A stretch of DNA of 64,000 bases from Rhodobacteraceae bacterium SB2 (GTDB lineage: Bacteria > Pseudomonadota > Alphaproteobacteria > Rhodobacterales > Rhodobacteraceae). This document shows, piece by piece, positions 24,431 through 33,833 of the stretch. The notes under the pieces are model-generated. The model ran no database searches. It was not told the DNA's origin and was given only the letters and a program-made list of their open reading frames with translations. Both the position numbers and the translations under genes were made by a program. Within the stretch, counting starts at the first letter, position 1. The number at the start of each line of letters is the position of its first letter. Location of the stretch: assembly GCA_001642945.1 (NCBI GenBank), contig LGRT01000038.1, positions 1 to 64,000 of the forward strand, in the 5' to 3' direction.

Positions 24431-24756
24431 GCAGCTTTATGCAGGGACCAACGCTTACAGCAGCTCCACCGCAGTGCTTAACTATAGAGAGTTTTTATCT
24501 TTATATCTTGTTGTCGTAAGTATATCCGAATGACGAATGGATGACGGCCGTTGGCTGAACTGTGCATGGATGTCTGCTATGCGGACTTTGCCGATATTGA
24601 TGTTTTGCAGATAATCTCTATCAACCTAACAGCGTGGTGCTAGAAATTTACGAAAGAGCGCGAGCAAATGAAATCATAGGCCCTTAAGTGAGTGCTTTAA
24701 GAAAGTGAAATTCCAGATTCTACTGACGCGCCGTGTGCTTTTTCAAGGAAAATCGT
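24431..24756. other. Noncoding interval with dispersed-repeat fragment
   Basis: No gene seen. Around 24530-24595 the text has GACGAATGG, GGCCGTTGGC and TGTCTGCTATGCGGACTTTG, related to the CATTCGCTGC/GTCCGC repeat family found at 33.7, 43.8-44.1, 49.7 and 52.2 kb. Confidence 0.4.
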
Positions 24757-25602
24757 TTGAGTAGTGTTGTATTTATAACTGTGATAACTGCTGCGCTAGT
24801 TCACGCGAGCTGGAATTCCCTTGTCAAAGCAAGCACAGATAAGACGCTTGCTATGGGGGCAATAGTCATTGGGCATGTTCCCATAGCTATTATTATTTTG
24901 CCTTTTGCAACCATACCTGACAGCAAAAGCTTTCCATATTTGGTAACAGGCATTGTGTTGCATTTTGGATATCAGCTATTCTTATTAAAATCTTACGAAC
25001 ACGGCGATCTTACGAAAGTTTACCCTATTGCGCGCGGAACTGCGCCACTATTGGTCGGGCTTTTTTCTTTGATCGTTCTAGGAGTTGAGCTTTCGAATGC
25101 CAAAATCTTCTCAATAATAATTATAGGTGTCGCAGTAATCAGCTTGGCTTTTGGTCAAAAATCTGATGGTCAAAAACGCCATAGTGCGTCGACATTCGCC
25201 CTAATTACGGGACTATTTATCGCCTCTTATTCCCTGATAGATGGCCTTGGTGCCCGTCTCGCTGGCTCATCACTTGGATTTTTTTGTCTTTTGGCCATAG
25301 GAAATGGCTTCTTAATGGTAGCCTATCTCGCCTGGAAAGCTCCCAAAACACTTAAGACCCTGCCCCATTATGGACTGTCACATTTATTAATCGGGGGAAC
25401 CGGATCATTTACAGCTTACGCGCTGGTAATTTGGGCCTTCACAAAAGCCCCAATTGTTTTAGTGACAGCTTTAAGAGAAACTAGCATTGTCTTTGCTTTT
25501 TTCATGGGCGTTTTCTTTTTAAAAGAACCTCCAAGTCTCATCAAATTAATTGCTTCTACCGCCATCTTGATGGGTGTGGTGCTGTTACATACCTCAAAAT
25601 AA
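24757..25602 (+). CDS. EamA/DMT-family membrane transporter
   Basis: About 281 residues from TTG 24757, which has AAGGAA in good position; GTG 24733 is the alternative. Around ten hydrophobic helices form two EamA halves: the first has AALVHASWNSLVKAS, the second repeats the theme with HLLIGGTGSFTAYALVIWAFTKAP. DMT carriers of this type export or import small metabolites. Sixty bases before the glycosidase-like gene in the same direction, possibly one transcript. Confidence 0.8.
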   Translation: MSSVVFITVITAALVHASWNSLVKASTDKTLAMGAIVIGHVPIAIIILPFATIPDSKSFPYLVTGIVLHFGYQLFLLKSYEHGDLTKVYPIARGTAPLLVGLFSLIVLGVELSNAKIFSIIIIGVAVISLAFGQKSDGQKRHSASTFALITGLFIASYSLIDGLGARLAGSSLGFFCLLAIGNGFLMVAYLAWKAPKTLKTLPHYGLSHLLIGGTGSFTAYALVIWAFTKAPIVLVTALRETSIVFAFFMGVFFLKEPPSLIKLIASTAILMGVVLLHTSK

Positions 25603-25661
25603 AAGTAGCAATTAACCAAATTTTCTTTTGAGGCGAGCAAACTTTTAACTAAAATTGCACC

Positions 25662-26588
25662 ATGCAGGTATTAGCCAAGCGTTTACTAACACGGCCTTTG
25701 ATTGACTCCAGAATGGATGCGCGCTTGGAAGGTAACGTGAATGGCCCTTCGCTGATAAAAATGCCCACTTGGTTGAAAAGCCGAAAAGCCAAATATTATC
25801 TTTATTTCTCTCATCACTGTGGAGATCATATTCGGCTCGCTTTTGCTAATAAGCTAACAGGGCCTTGGACAGTCTATGTCGGAGGAGTTTTGAGGTTATC
25901 AGATACCCCTTTTGCTCAGCAAAAACCTAATGTACCCGAGCCAAAATGGGCGGTGGAACGAGGCATTTCGGGTCTCTATCCGCATATAGCATCTCCTGAT
26001 GTTCATATTGACCATCATCGTTCTGAACTAAAAATGTACTTTCACGGGCTTGATCAGGACGGAGAACAAAGGAGCCTTACCGCAACTTCAAAAGACGGAT
26101 TGACTTGGAAAGTCCACCCCAATCGTATCGAACAAACTTATTTGCGTGTCTTTAGGTACGAAAGTAAGACATATGTAATTGCTCTGGGAGGCGAAGTTCT
26201 GCGTGAGACCGAAAATGGCGTGTTTCAAACAGGCGGATGGATTTTTCCAACCGAACACCGTCATTCTGCGGTTTTGGTTAAAGGCAATATTCTTCACGTC
26301 ATTTGGTCTCGAGTTGGCGATGCTCCAGAAAGCTTATTGCACTCGACCATAGATTTAAATCAGCCATGGAAAAGATGGGCCATTAGTCAGACGAAAATAA
26401 TACTGAAACCAGAGCTTATTTGGGAAGGTTCAAACTATCCCATTCGCAAATCTGATCTAGGTATGGCGCGAGCAGATGAATGTGCCCTACGCGATCCTTG
26501 CATATTTCAAACTGAACAAAAGACTTATCTGATTTACACGGGTGCTGGAGAGGCTGCACTGGGGATTGCAGAGCTTTTTGGTGTTTGA
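25662..26588 (+). CDS. Beta-propeller glycosidase-like protein
   Basis: 308 residues. GPSLIKMPTWLKSRKAKYYLYFSHHCGDHIRLAFANKLTG-type blades (start and middle split here by length limit) and LRDPCIFQTEQKTYLIYTGAGE at the end follow the five-bladed propeller of GH43/GH32-like enzymes. Candidate catalytic acids are not clear, so it may be a divergent or non-catalytic member. No signal peptide, so probably cytoplasmic. Function uncertain. Confidence 0.5.
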   Translation: MQVLAKRLLTRPLIDSRMDARLEGNVNGPSLIKMPTWLKSRKAKYYLYFSHHCGDHIRLAFANKLTGPWTVYVGGVLRLSDTPFAQQKPNVPEPKWAVERGISGLYPHIASPDVHIDHHRSELKMYFHGLDQDGEQRSLTATSKDGLTWKVHPNRIEQTYLRVFRYESKTYVIALGGEVLRETENGVFQTGGWIFPTEHRHSAVLVKGNILHVIWSRVGDAPESLLHSTIDLNQPWKRWAISQTKIILKPELIWEGSNYPIRKSDLGMARADECALRDPCIFQTEQKTYLIYTGAGEAALGIAELFGV

Positions 26589-26877
26589 ACGAAATGCGTT
26601 TCATCTCTGCACTTAAATGAGCTTCAGTAAAATTTGCCCAAGTATTTCCAAAATCGCCAGAAAATATCTCAACATACTGGCATCATTTAATTCAATTAGA
26701 TAAATGAGCGTTCGCGTGCGGGCAAGTAAGGTCTATTCTCTATCCCTACGCTGATTGTTTCGTAACATTTGTATGAGATTGACGCCTGTTGCCGCCATTA
26801 GGGGAGGTTCTATATCATCAGATGATTGGCGTTAAGAGTGTTTTGGCGGTAAACGAACTTTAGAGTATTGCGCCATA

Positions 26878-29274
26878 TTAACTTTTCATTCGGTGTGCTT
26901 TTGCATCGAAGAGTGGGCACGTGAACAATGTCGCGTCAAACAGTTGCCGTGCGATATCTACTTTTACAGCGGCTCCAGAAGACATTCTGTCGTGGACCTT
27001 GCCCAAAGCGACGGGTTTGCCGATGCGATAACCAAAGGCGCAAGAACTCGTTTGACCAATGATATCGCCATCGTAGTAGATTGGTTCATGGCCTAAGGGT
27101 ACGGCTTTTTCGTCGTGAAACTTGAGAGAAATCAAGGACGAGCTCCCTTTGATTTTTCGACGTTCTGCAAGCGCTTCTGCTCCGATAAAACCGCCTTCCT
27201 TGCGAGTAGCAAAATCAAGCCCAGTATCGACAGGCGAAACATCACTGTCCAGTTCATGGCCCATAGCGCAAAACCCTTTTTCGATCCGCATAGAAGTCTG
27301 AGCATACAAACCAGCAGGCCTTGCACCTGCATTTACAAGAGCCGTGTAGATCGTAGCTGCGTTTTCGGCTTTCATTGTGATTTCCCACCCTAGTTCGCCA
27401 ACATAAGACATTCGCGCAGCACGCACATGTTTTCCCGCGATATGTGCAGTGCCCACCTTAAAGTAGGCAAGTTCGTTTAGTTCTGGTGCTCCACACTCAA
27501 AGATAATTCTGGCTGCTTCAGGTCCCATCAGTCCTAATACAGCATAGTCTTCGGTACTATCAGTCATGCTAACTTCAAAGTTCTCGGAATGTTTTTGAAA
27601 CCACGCAAGATCACGTTTGATGGCGTCTGTGCCAACAAACAAACGATAGTGGTCATATGCAATTCGCTGAGTAGTGATGTCGCTCTCAAAAGTACCGCGT
27701 TCATTGAGAACTGCAGTGTAAACTACAGACCCAGGTGCACGACTCAGAAATCCAGAACATGTGTGTAAAAGAAACGCTTCGGCTTCTGGTCCGCGCACCT
27801 CAATCTTTCCTAAAGATGAGCTGTCAAAAATTGCTGCTCTCTCATGTGCAGCCATAACCTCTGTACGAACATTTTGGAACCAATCAGGGCGCTCAAATGT
27901 CATTCGGGGTTCTTCGGTTTTGCCAAAGTACAAAGGCCGCTCCCAACCATAGAATTGTCCCATATGCGCCCCTGCCCCCTTGTATTCGCTTTCCAGCGGT
28001 AAGGCGCGGAGATTTCGAGCAGTCGAAAGCTGTTTACCTGGGAATGCAATATCGTAATGGGTTCCAAGGATTTCGGGCGCCCGCGTCATCAAGTGCTCGA
28101 TGTTGTTGAAGACTGGCGCAAATCGTTTAGCATCTGCTTCTGAAAGATTATAAGCGGTATGCCCATGCAAGATGCAATGGGCTAAGTTCATACCCGCACC
28201 ACCACCCGATGCGATTCCGACCGAATTCATGCCACAACCAAGGAATAGCCCTTTGGTTTCAGCTGTTTCGCCAAGCATAAAGTTGCCATCGGGCGTGAAG
28301 CTTTCCGGCCCATTCAGCAACATTTTGACTTCGGCAGTCTCCAAAGCTGGCAAACGTTGCAATGCATTCATCATCATCGGTTCAAAATGGTCCCAGTCTT
28401 CAGGCAGCAGGCCAAATTCGAAATTCGCATCCAGAACTCCGGGTGCTATGGATTTTCCCATTGGCTCAAAACACCCCACTAAAATTCCGCCAGAATCGTC
28501 GCGAATGTAGAGGTGGTTGTCATGGTCAGATAGAGTCGGTGTGTTGCCTAAGAAGCCGTCGATTGGCTTGGTCAAGAGGTAAAAGTGCTCACAGGCTAAC
28601 ACTGGCACTTCTGCTCCGGCCAATGCGCCCGCTTCGCGAGACCAAAGGCCAGTACACAGTGCGATGGCGTCGCACATCACAGTGCCGTTTGTGGTTTCTA
28701 CGCCTTTGACGCGGCCATTTTCAGTTAGAATTCCCGTGACACCAGTGTCTTCGAAAATCTTCGCGCCTAACGATTTAGCCGCTGTAACTAGCGCAGCGCA
28801 GACATCTGAAGGTGAAACCCGCCCGTCATCTGGTGACCAGACCGCACCCAGCACATCTTTTGCATTCATCAGTGGCCAGCGTTCTTTTGCTTCATGAGGC
28901 GATATAGATAGTGCGTTTACGCCGTAGGCATGTGCCATTGCTTCCTGACGCTTTACATGGATCAAGCGGTTGGGATTAGTCGCAATCGATAGAGACCCTT
29001 TTTGAATCCAACCCACCTTTTGCCCAGTTTCTTCCTCAAGTTGAGAATAAAGTTGTACTGAATATTGGATCATTCTGGTTAGATTCTGTGAACTCCGTAG
29101 AGCCCGAACTTGCGCTGCTGAGTGCCACGTTGTGCCGCTGGTCAGCTTATTTCGCTCCAACAAAATTACATCTGAAACTCCCATTTTACCAAGGTGATAA
29201 AGAGTGGAGCACCCCATGATGCCGCCGCCAATGACAACGATCGATGCATGAGACGGGAGGTTACTATATGTCAT
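26878..29274 (-). CDS. DMGDH/SARDH-like FAD and folate-dependent oxidoreductase (copy 3)
   Basis: 798 residues with the four-part layout of the family: FAD domain (IVVIGGGIMGCS, res ~11-22), TTWHSAAQVRALRSS with the flavin-linking His, FAO_M linker, then GcvT and GcvT_C domains (SYVGELGWEI; MRIEKGF). Divergent from the RpiR gene, with a palindromic operator between them, so probably co-regulated with the downstream ABC transporter. Substrate is likely an N-methylated amino acid, in keeping with the polar-amino-acid type of that transporter. Confidence 0.85.
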   Translation of the reverse strand: MTYSNLPSHASIVVIGGGIMGCSTLYHLGKMGVSDVILLERNKLTSGTTWHSAAQVRALRSSQNLTRMIQYSVQLYSQLEEETGQKVGWIQKGSLSIATNPNRLIHVKRQEAMAHAYGVNALSISPHEAKERWPLMNAKDVLGAVWSPDDGRVSPSDVCAALVTAAKSLGAKIFEDTGVTGILTENGRVKGVETTNGTVMCDAIALCTGLWSREAGALAGAEVPVLACEHFYLLTKPIDGFLGNTPTLSDHDNHLYIRDDSGGILVGCFEPMGKSIAPGVLDANFEFGLLPEDWDHFEPMMMNALQRLPALETAEVKMLLNGPESFTPDGNFMLGETAETKGLFLGCGMNSVGIASGGGAGMNLAHCILHGHTAYNLSEADAKRFAPVFNNIEHLMTRAPEILGTHYDIAFPGKQLSTARNLRALPLESEYKGAGAHMGQFYGWERPLYFGKTEEPRMTFERPDWFQNVRTEVMAAHERAAIFDSSSLGKIEVRGPEAEAFLLHTCSGFLSRAPGSVVYTAVLNERGTFESDITTQRIAYDHYRLFVGTDAIKRDLAWFQKHSENFEVSMTDSTEDYAVLGLMGPEAARIIFECGAPELNELAYFKVGTAHIAGKHVRAARMSYVGELGWEITMKAENAATIYTALVNAGARPAGLYAQTSMRIEKGFCAMGHELDSDVSPVDTGLDFATRKEGGFIGAEALAERRKIKGSSSLISLKFHDEKAVPLGHEPIYYDGDIIGQTSSCAFGYRIGKPVALGKVHDRMSSGAAVKVDIARQLFDATLFTCPLFDAKAHRMKS

Positions 29275-29296
29275 CTAACTGATTCCTTGACGAATC

Positions 29297-29314
29297 TTGA
29301 AATTTATATTTCAA
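29297..29314. promoter_or_regulatory. Palindromic operator for RpiR regulator
   Basis: TTGAAATTTATATTTCAA, near-palindromic, between divergent genes. RpiR-family operators commonly have a GAAAT...ATTTC form. Binding is inferred. Confidence 0.55.
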
Positions 29315-29375
29315 TAAAGTCCCTTGATGTAAGGAACGCAACAAAAAATTGGATCATTCATTTCCCTTAAGTATA

Positions 29376-30266
29376 ATGGACCTTTCAGCCGAACGATTGC
29401 AGGCACTGAGCCCGCAGCTACGCCGCGCTGCACGTTTTATTCTGGAAAATCCAGGAGACGTTGCCACCCGCTCGCAGCGACACGTCGCGGATCTTTCACA
29501 ATTACCAGCACCAACTTTTACTCGGTTGGCGCGTGCGGTGGGTTTGCAAAATTACGATCAGTTGCGCGACCTGTGCCGTGAGGACGTATTGCGTAATAAA
29601 ACCATCCTAGCTGATCGTGCAAAATCGCTCATCTCCAAAGTAAATGAAAATGCAGAAGAACCATCGCTTATTGGTCGTCATGCCACGACCGCGATACGTA
29701 ATTTGGAGCATTTTGTAGAACAGACAGATGCGAATAAGTTATCAGTTGCGGCTCGACTTCTGGCTGATGCAAGGCGTGTCGTTTTGATAGGCGAGATGAG
29801 CTCTCGCGGTTTAATGGACTATGCTTCTTACATAGCAAATATGTCGCTGACTGGCTGGAAAGTGCTTGGCCGTGCTGGTGAAGGTTTATCTTCGGAGTTG
29901 GCTGATCTGGGGTCAAGGGATGCGTGCGTAGTAACAGCGGTCAACCCTTATTCAACGCGATCTCTTAAAATTGCAAAACATGTCGTAGATGCAAAAGTCC
30001 CGGTAGTGGCAATCACTGACAATGCCTTGTCACCTCTGGTTACTTTGGCTGATTATAGTTTTTTTGTGGACACTAAAAGTCCGCAATTCTTTCCTTCGCA
30101 TGTAGCGCTAATGGTTGTTTTAGAGGCGCTTGTTGATATGGTTATACGCGAGCGGGGTACTGAGGCGCAGAAACAAATTGCTGCGGTAGAACAGCAAAAT
30201 CACATCTTAAATGAGTATTGGCAGGAAAATCTTGCCATCAACAAAGGAGAGTTAAACTATGAATAA
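29376..30266 (+). CDS. MurR/RpiR-family regulator
   Basis: 296 residues from ATG 29376; a TTG at 29349 would add nine. N-terminal HTH_6 domain (LRRAARFILENPGDVATRS, PAPTFTRLARAVG) and C-terminal SIS domain (RRVVLIGEMSSRGLMDYAS; VVTAVNPYSTRSLKIAKHV; VPVVAITDNALSPL) fit the family, whose SIS domain binds phosphosugars or related ligands. Its end overlaps the binding-protein start by eight bases, so regulator and transporter are one operon. Likely controls itself and the divergent DMGDH-like gene. Confidence 0.85.
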   Translation: MDLSAERLQALSPQLRRAARFILENPGDVATRSQRHVADLSQLPAPTFTRLARAVGLQNYDQLRDLCREDVLRNKTILADRAKSLISKVNENAEEPSLIGRHATTAIRNLEHFVEQTDANKLSVAARLLADARRVVLIGEMSSRGLMDYASYIANMSLTGWKVLGRAGEGLSSELADLGSRDACVVTAVNPYSTRSLKIAKHVVDAKVPVVAITDNALSPLVTLADYSFFVDTKSPQFFPSHVALMVVLEALVDMVIRERGTEAQKQIAAVEQQNHILNEYWQENLAINKGELNYE

Positions 30267-31092
30267 TTTTTTCAAGACTGCTATCAGTGGCCTAGCGCTA
30301 GCCGCTATGTCTGCGGGAACTGTCAGTGCTCAGTGCACGAACGATGTATGGAACAAGGTAATGTCTAGCGGCAAAATCGTAATTGGTGTTAAAGCGGATT
30401 ACAAACCTTGGGGTTTTCGTGATGATAGCGGAAATCTTGTTGGCATGGAAATCGATATGGCAATGGATGTCGCCGCCAAAATGGGCGTTGAGGCCGAATT
30501 GGTTCCCGTACAATCCTCTAATCGCATGCAGTTCTTAGAACAGGGTAAAATCGACATGATGATAGCTACCATGTCGGACCGTGCAGATCGCCGCAAGATC
30601 GTTGGTATTCCTGGGCCAAACTACTACACCTCTGGTACGAATATTATGTCTCCAAAGGCACTTGGATTTACCTCTTGGGAAGACCTACGCGGCAAAAAGG
30701 TTTGCGGCAAGCAGGGAGCTTTTTATAATCAGATCACAGAAGAACGTTATGGCGTTGAAATCATGGCATTCACTGGTAACGCTGAAGCAAAACAAGCCCT
30801 AAGAGATCGGAAATGCGTCGCATGGGTTTATGACGACAGCTCTATCGGCTCTGACCTGAGCTCTGGCAACTGGGACGAGTTTGAAATGCCATTAGCGTCA
30901 GAAGATGACAACCCTTGGGGTCTTGGCGTTCCACTTGCTGAAGCCAGCTGCGTTTTTGGTAATTTTATGTCTGGCATGCAATATAACTGGCATCGTGAAG
31001 GCACGCTTATAGCATTGGAAGAAAAGTGGGGCATCAAACCCACGGCTTTCCTGCAGATGCAGAACGAGCGTAACAGTGACTGGATTAAATAA
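30259..31092 (+). CDS. Polar amino acid-type ABC substrate-binding protein
   Basis: 277 residues with a signal peptide (cleavage near VSAQ, res ~22-25). SBP_bac_3 features: IVIGVKADYKPWGFRDDSGN, GMEIDMAMDVAAKMG, DMMIATMSDRADRRKIV. Three mature Cys residues could form a disulfide. Family binds amino acids, opines or related zwitterions in the periplasm. Start inside the RpiR gene's end, with AAAGGAGAG upstream. A stem-loop lies before the permease genes. Confidence 0.85.
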   Translation: MNNFFKTAISGLALAAMSAGTVSAQCTNDVWNKVMSSGKIVIGVKADYKPWGFRDDSGNLVGMEIDMAMDVAAKMGVEAELVPVQSSNRMQFLEQGKIDMMIATMSDRADRRKIVGIPGPNYYTSGTNIMSPKALGFTSWEDLRGKKVCGKQGAFYNQITEERYGVEIMAFTGNAEAKQALRDRKCVAWVYDDSSIGSDLSSGNWDEFEMPLASEDDNPWGLGVPLAEASCVFGNFMSGMQYNWHREGTLIALEEKWGIKPTAFLQMQNERNSDWIK

Positions 31093-31110
31093 TTCACTTT
31101 AGCAACCTGA

Positions 31111-31139
31111 CGCTCCTCCGCTTTTTTTGTGGGGGGGCG
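31111..31139 (+). promoter_or_regulatory. Intercistronic stem-loop after binding-protein gene
   Basis: CGCTCCTCC (31111-31119) can pair with the G-run ending GGCG (31131-31139), using two G-U pairs; the loop contains seven T residues. Probably an attenuator or message-stabilising hairpin between binding protein and permeases. Confidence 0.5.
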
Positions 31140-31156
31140 CTTCGGAATTGAATTTT

Positions 31157-31903
31157 ATGGAAGAATACTTTCGACAATTAGCGGATACAGCACCACGTTG
31201 GAACTTCATATGGATGTATGAGGATCGCCAGCAGGGAAAAATATTGTCTGGCCTCTGGATGACGATCAAGTTGAGCGTCATGTGCCTGATCTTCTCTGTT
31301 ATTATCGGTGTGGTTGGAGCATGGATGCAGGGCGCGCCTTCGCGTGTCGTGCGAGCAATCGTTCAGGGGTACATTCAACTTTTCCGTAATACTCCGCCCA
31401 TGGTTCAACTGTTGTTCTTTTATTTTGCTTTAGGCCAGTTCACCCCTGTCGTGGTGGGAGCTGATGGATGGACAGTAGAACCGATTATTTCAAATGTTGG
31501 CTGGGCAATTGTTTCATTGTCGATGTTTGCAGGAGCCTTTAATGTAGAGATTTTTAGGGCCGGGATTGAGGCAGTTCCCGAAAGCACTGTCGAGGCGGCC
31601 GAATCCTTGGGTTTCTCTCGTTTGCAAATCTACATTTACGTTTTGTTGCCGCTGGCCTTTCGCGTTAGTCTGCCAGCGCTTAACAACAATCTAGTGAACC
31701 TGGTCAAAACCACGACTCAGGCCTTTGCGATTGCTGTGCCAGAGCTCCTTTATCACTCTGTTACAATCTGGAACGATTATCCATCCGCTCAATATCCGAC
31801 GATGTTGTTAGTGTTCGTGGCATATGTGGGATTGGTGGCCATACTGGTATTTGGTATGTCTCGATGGGAGCGATCCATAAAAATTCCAGGATATGGCCTA
31901 TGA
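31157..31903 (+). CDS. Amino acid-type ABC transporter permease (first)
   Basis: 248 residues from ATG 31157. HisM/GlnP-type inner-membrane protein: LSGLWMTIKLSVMCLIFSV, GYIQLFRNTPPMVQLLFFY (family signature) and the coupling motif VPESTVEAAESLGFSR (res ~145-160). Overlaps the next permease by four bases, giving a heterodimeric channel. Confidence 0.85.
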   Translation: MEEYFRQLADTAPRWNFIWMYEDRQQGKILSGLWMTIKLSVMCLIFSVIIGVVGAWMQGAPSRVVRAIVQGYIQLFRNTPPMVQLLFFYFALGQFTPVVVGADGWTVEPIISNVGWAIVSLSMFAGAFNVEIFRAGIEAVPESTVEAAESLGFSRLQIYIYVLLPLAFRVSLPALNNNLVNLVKTTTQAFAIAVPELLYHSVTIWNDYPSAQYPTMLLVFVAYVGLVAILVFGMSRWERSIKIPGYGL

Positions 31904-32787
31904 AGAAAATATCTGGGATAGATACGCCTGTTAAAGGTGGTATGGCGGTCCTAAAACCGTTTGATATCAGAGCCCATAGCCCAGACGGCTATGTCTTTAC
32001 GCGCTGGCTCGCAACTCTACCGTTATGGACGCCTCTGATCATATTAGCGCTAATCGGTGTCTATCCCTCTATTGCTCATGCTAAATCGGCTTTCTCTATT
32101 GGCGACGCTTTTGGGGCGCTGTGGCGATGGATGCCATTCCTGCTCGTCTCGGGATTTTTGTTCAATATTTTGATTTCATTCTGGACGCTGGTAATAGGAA
32201 CCGTTGCGGGGGCGGCATTGGGGCTAGGGCAGATTTCAACTTTTGGCCCGTTGCGCGCGTTTTCTTGGTTTACAACGCAACTTTTTCGCAATTCGCCATG
32301 GCTGGTGATCTTATTTATTGTGCTGCTGGCGCTACCATTTGAATTTACAATTTTTGGTCAAACTATCCGTGTGCCCGACTGGATGAAAGGGGTCTTCGGC
32401 CTAAGCCTGCCCGTAATGGCGAATATCTCTGAAGTGGTGCGAGGAGCAGTGCAATCTGTTCCGACAGCGCAATGGGAGGCGGCAGAAAGCTTAGCTTTCA
32501 GTCGAAGGCAGATTCTATGGCAGATTATTCTTCCGCAGTGTTTCAAACGCATGCTGCCACCTTGGATGAACTGGTATGCCATTTTGACCATGGCAACGCC
32601 ATTATGCAGCTTGCTGGGGATTGAAGAAATTATCACGCTTAGCCGACAGGCAATGGAGTCAGAAGACAACCACCCAGAACTTCTTGTACCCTTCTATGGC
32701 TTCGCATTATTACTATTCTTTGCATATTGTTATCCGATTGCACGGTTGACCATGTGGCTAGAGCGTAAATACGCAGTAAAATTGTGA
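31900..32787 (+). CDS. Amino acid-type ABC transporter permease (second)
   Basis: 295 residues from ATG 31900 in an ATGA overlap; the frame opening at 31864 would lie inside the first permease. Helices plus FTTQLFRNSPWLVILF and the coupling loop VPTAQWEAAESLAFSRRQI (res ~186-204) are present. An N-terminal extension of about 40 residues precedes the first helix. Confidence 0.85.
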   Translation: MKKISGIDTPVKGGMAVLKPFDIRAHSPDGYVFTRWLATLPLWTPLIILALIGVYPSIAHAKSAFSIGDAFGALWRWMPFLLVSGFLFNILISFWTLVIGTVAGAALGLGQISTFGPLRAFSWFTTQLFRNSPWLVILFIVLLALPFEFTIFGQTIRVPDWMKGVFGLSLPVMANISEVVRGAVQSVPTAQWEAAESLAFSRRQILWQIILPQCFKRMLPPWMNWYAILTMATPLCSLLGIEEIITLSRQAMESEDNHPELLVPFYGFALLLFFAYCYPIARLTMWLERKYAVKL

Positions 32788-32797
32788 GATTGATGTT

Positions 32798-33544
32798 ATG
32801 ACTTGGACTGCTGAAAAACCGATTGTTTCTCTAAAAGACGTGCGTAAGAGTTTTGGTGCACTTGAGGTTCTAAAAGGTATCTCGATTGATGTCATGAAAG
32901 GTGAGGTGATTTGCATCATTGGCCCTTCTGGTTCTGGTAAATCCACACTGATCCGCTGCATTAATGGGCTTAATGACATCCAGGGTGGATCAATTTTTGT
33001 CCAAGGAAAAGAGGTGCATAGCTCTAATCAGGATAAGCTAGAATTACGAAAGACGGTAGGGATGGTTTTTCAGCAATACAATCTTTTCCCGCATAAAACA
33101 GCGCTGGAAAACGTTATGATGGCCCCCCTGAAGGTGCTCAAGGAAAAAAAGATTGATGTGGAAGCTCGCGCGCGCCAGCTAATCAAGAAGGTGAGGCTGG
33201 AAGGCAAAGAAGACAGTTATCCGGGCGAGTTATCGGGTGGACAACAGCAACGCGTTGCCATTGCTCGATCTCTGGCCATGAATCCGGATGTGATGCTATT
33301 TGATGAAGTGACGGCCGCGCTTGACCCTGAAACAGTAAAAGAAGTTTTAGTCACCATTCGCGAGCTGGCAGAAGACGGTATGACATGTATCCTTGTAACC
33401 CACGAAATGGGATTTGCACGTGAGGTTGCAGATCATATCTATTTCACAGATCGTGGCATAATTGTAGAGCACGGTCCTCCCGAAACTTTTTTTGATAGCG
33501 CGCAGGATCCAAGGACGCAGGAATTCCTTGGACAAATTCTCTAA
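32798..33544 (+). CDS. Amino acid-type ABC transporter ATP-binding protein
   Basis: 248 residues of the GlnQ/HisP class: Walker A GPSGSGKST (res ~43-51), Q-loop QQYNLFPH, signature LSGGQQQR, Walker B VMLFDEVTAALDPE and H-loop VTHEMGFA. Glu follows the Walker B Asp, so it should hydrolyse ATP. Last gene of the RpiR operon. No clear terminator follows, only a dispersed repeat. Confidence 0.9.
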   Translation: MTWTAEKPIVSLKDVRKSFGALEVLKGISIDVMKGEVICIIGPSGSGKSTLIRCINGLNDIQGGSIFVQGKEVHSSNQDKLELRKTVGMVFQQYNLFPHKTALENVMMAPLKVLKEKKIDVEARARQLIKKVRLEGKEDSYPGELSGGQQQRVAIARSLAMNPDVMLFDEVTAALDPETVKEVLVTIRELAEDGMTCILVTHEMGFAREVADHIYFTDRGIIVEHGPPETFFDSAQDPRTQEFLGQIL

Positions 33545-33671
33545 AAATTTCCCACAAAATAAATCTGCAACAGTTCAAGCTCTACAGTCTTAAAGTTTGT
33601 TCTGCCCTAAGCTGTCTAAAGATTTATTTGCATATGAGTCAACCAGTTGAGAACGTCTAAGCAACGGCTAC

Positions 33672-33760
33672 TTTGGGCTCTCAGCTGCCATTCGCTGCAA
33701 TCCGATTAAATGTCCGCTTTGCGGACAAACCGGACATTGTTTCTGACGAACGAATGGCCG
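33672..33760. repeat. Dispersed CATTCGCTGC/GTCCGC repeat
   Basis: GGGCTCTCAGCTGCCATTCG CTGC is followed by TCCGCTTTGCGGACAAACCG and GAATGGCCGCTTCT. Similar texts occur in other intergenic stretches of the window. Contains a GTCCGC/GCGGAC hairpin. Intergenic repeat of unknown role between two converging operons. Confidence 0.55.
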
Positions 33761-33833
33761 CTTCTCTATCTTGGCCAACATTGTGAATCTCACGAAAAAC
33801 GAGCAAGGGCGCTGTCTCGCAAAATACCTCTGG

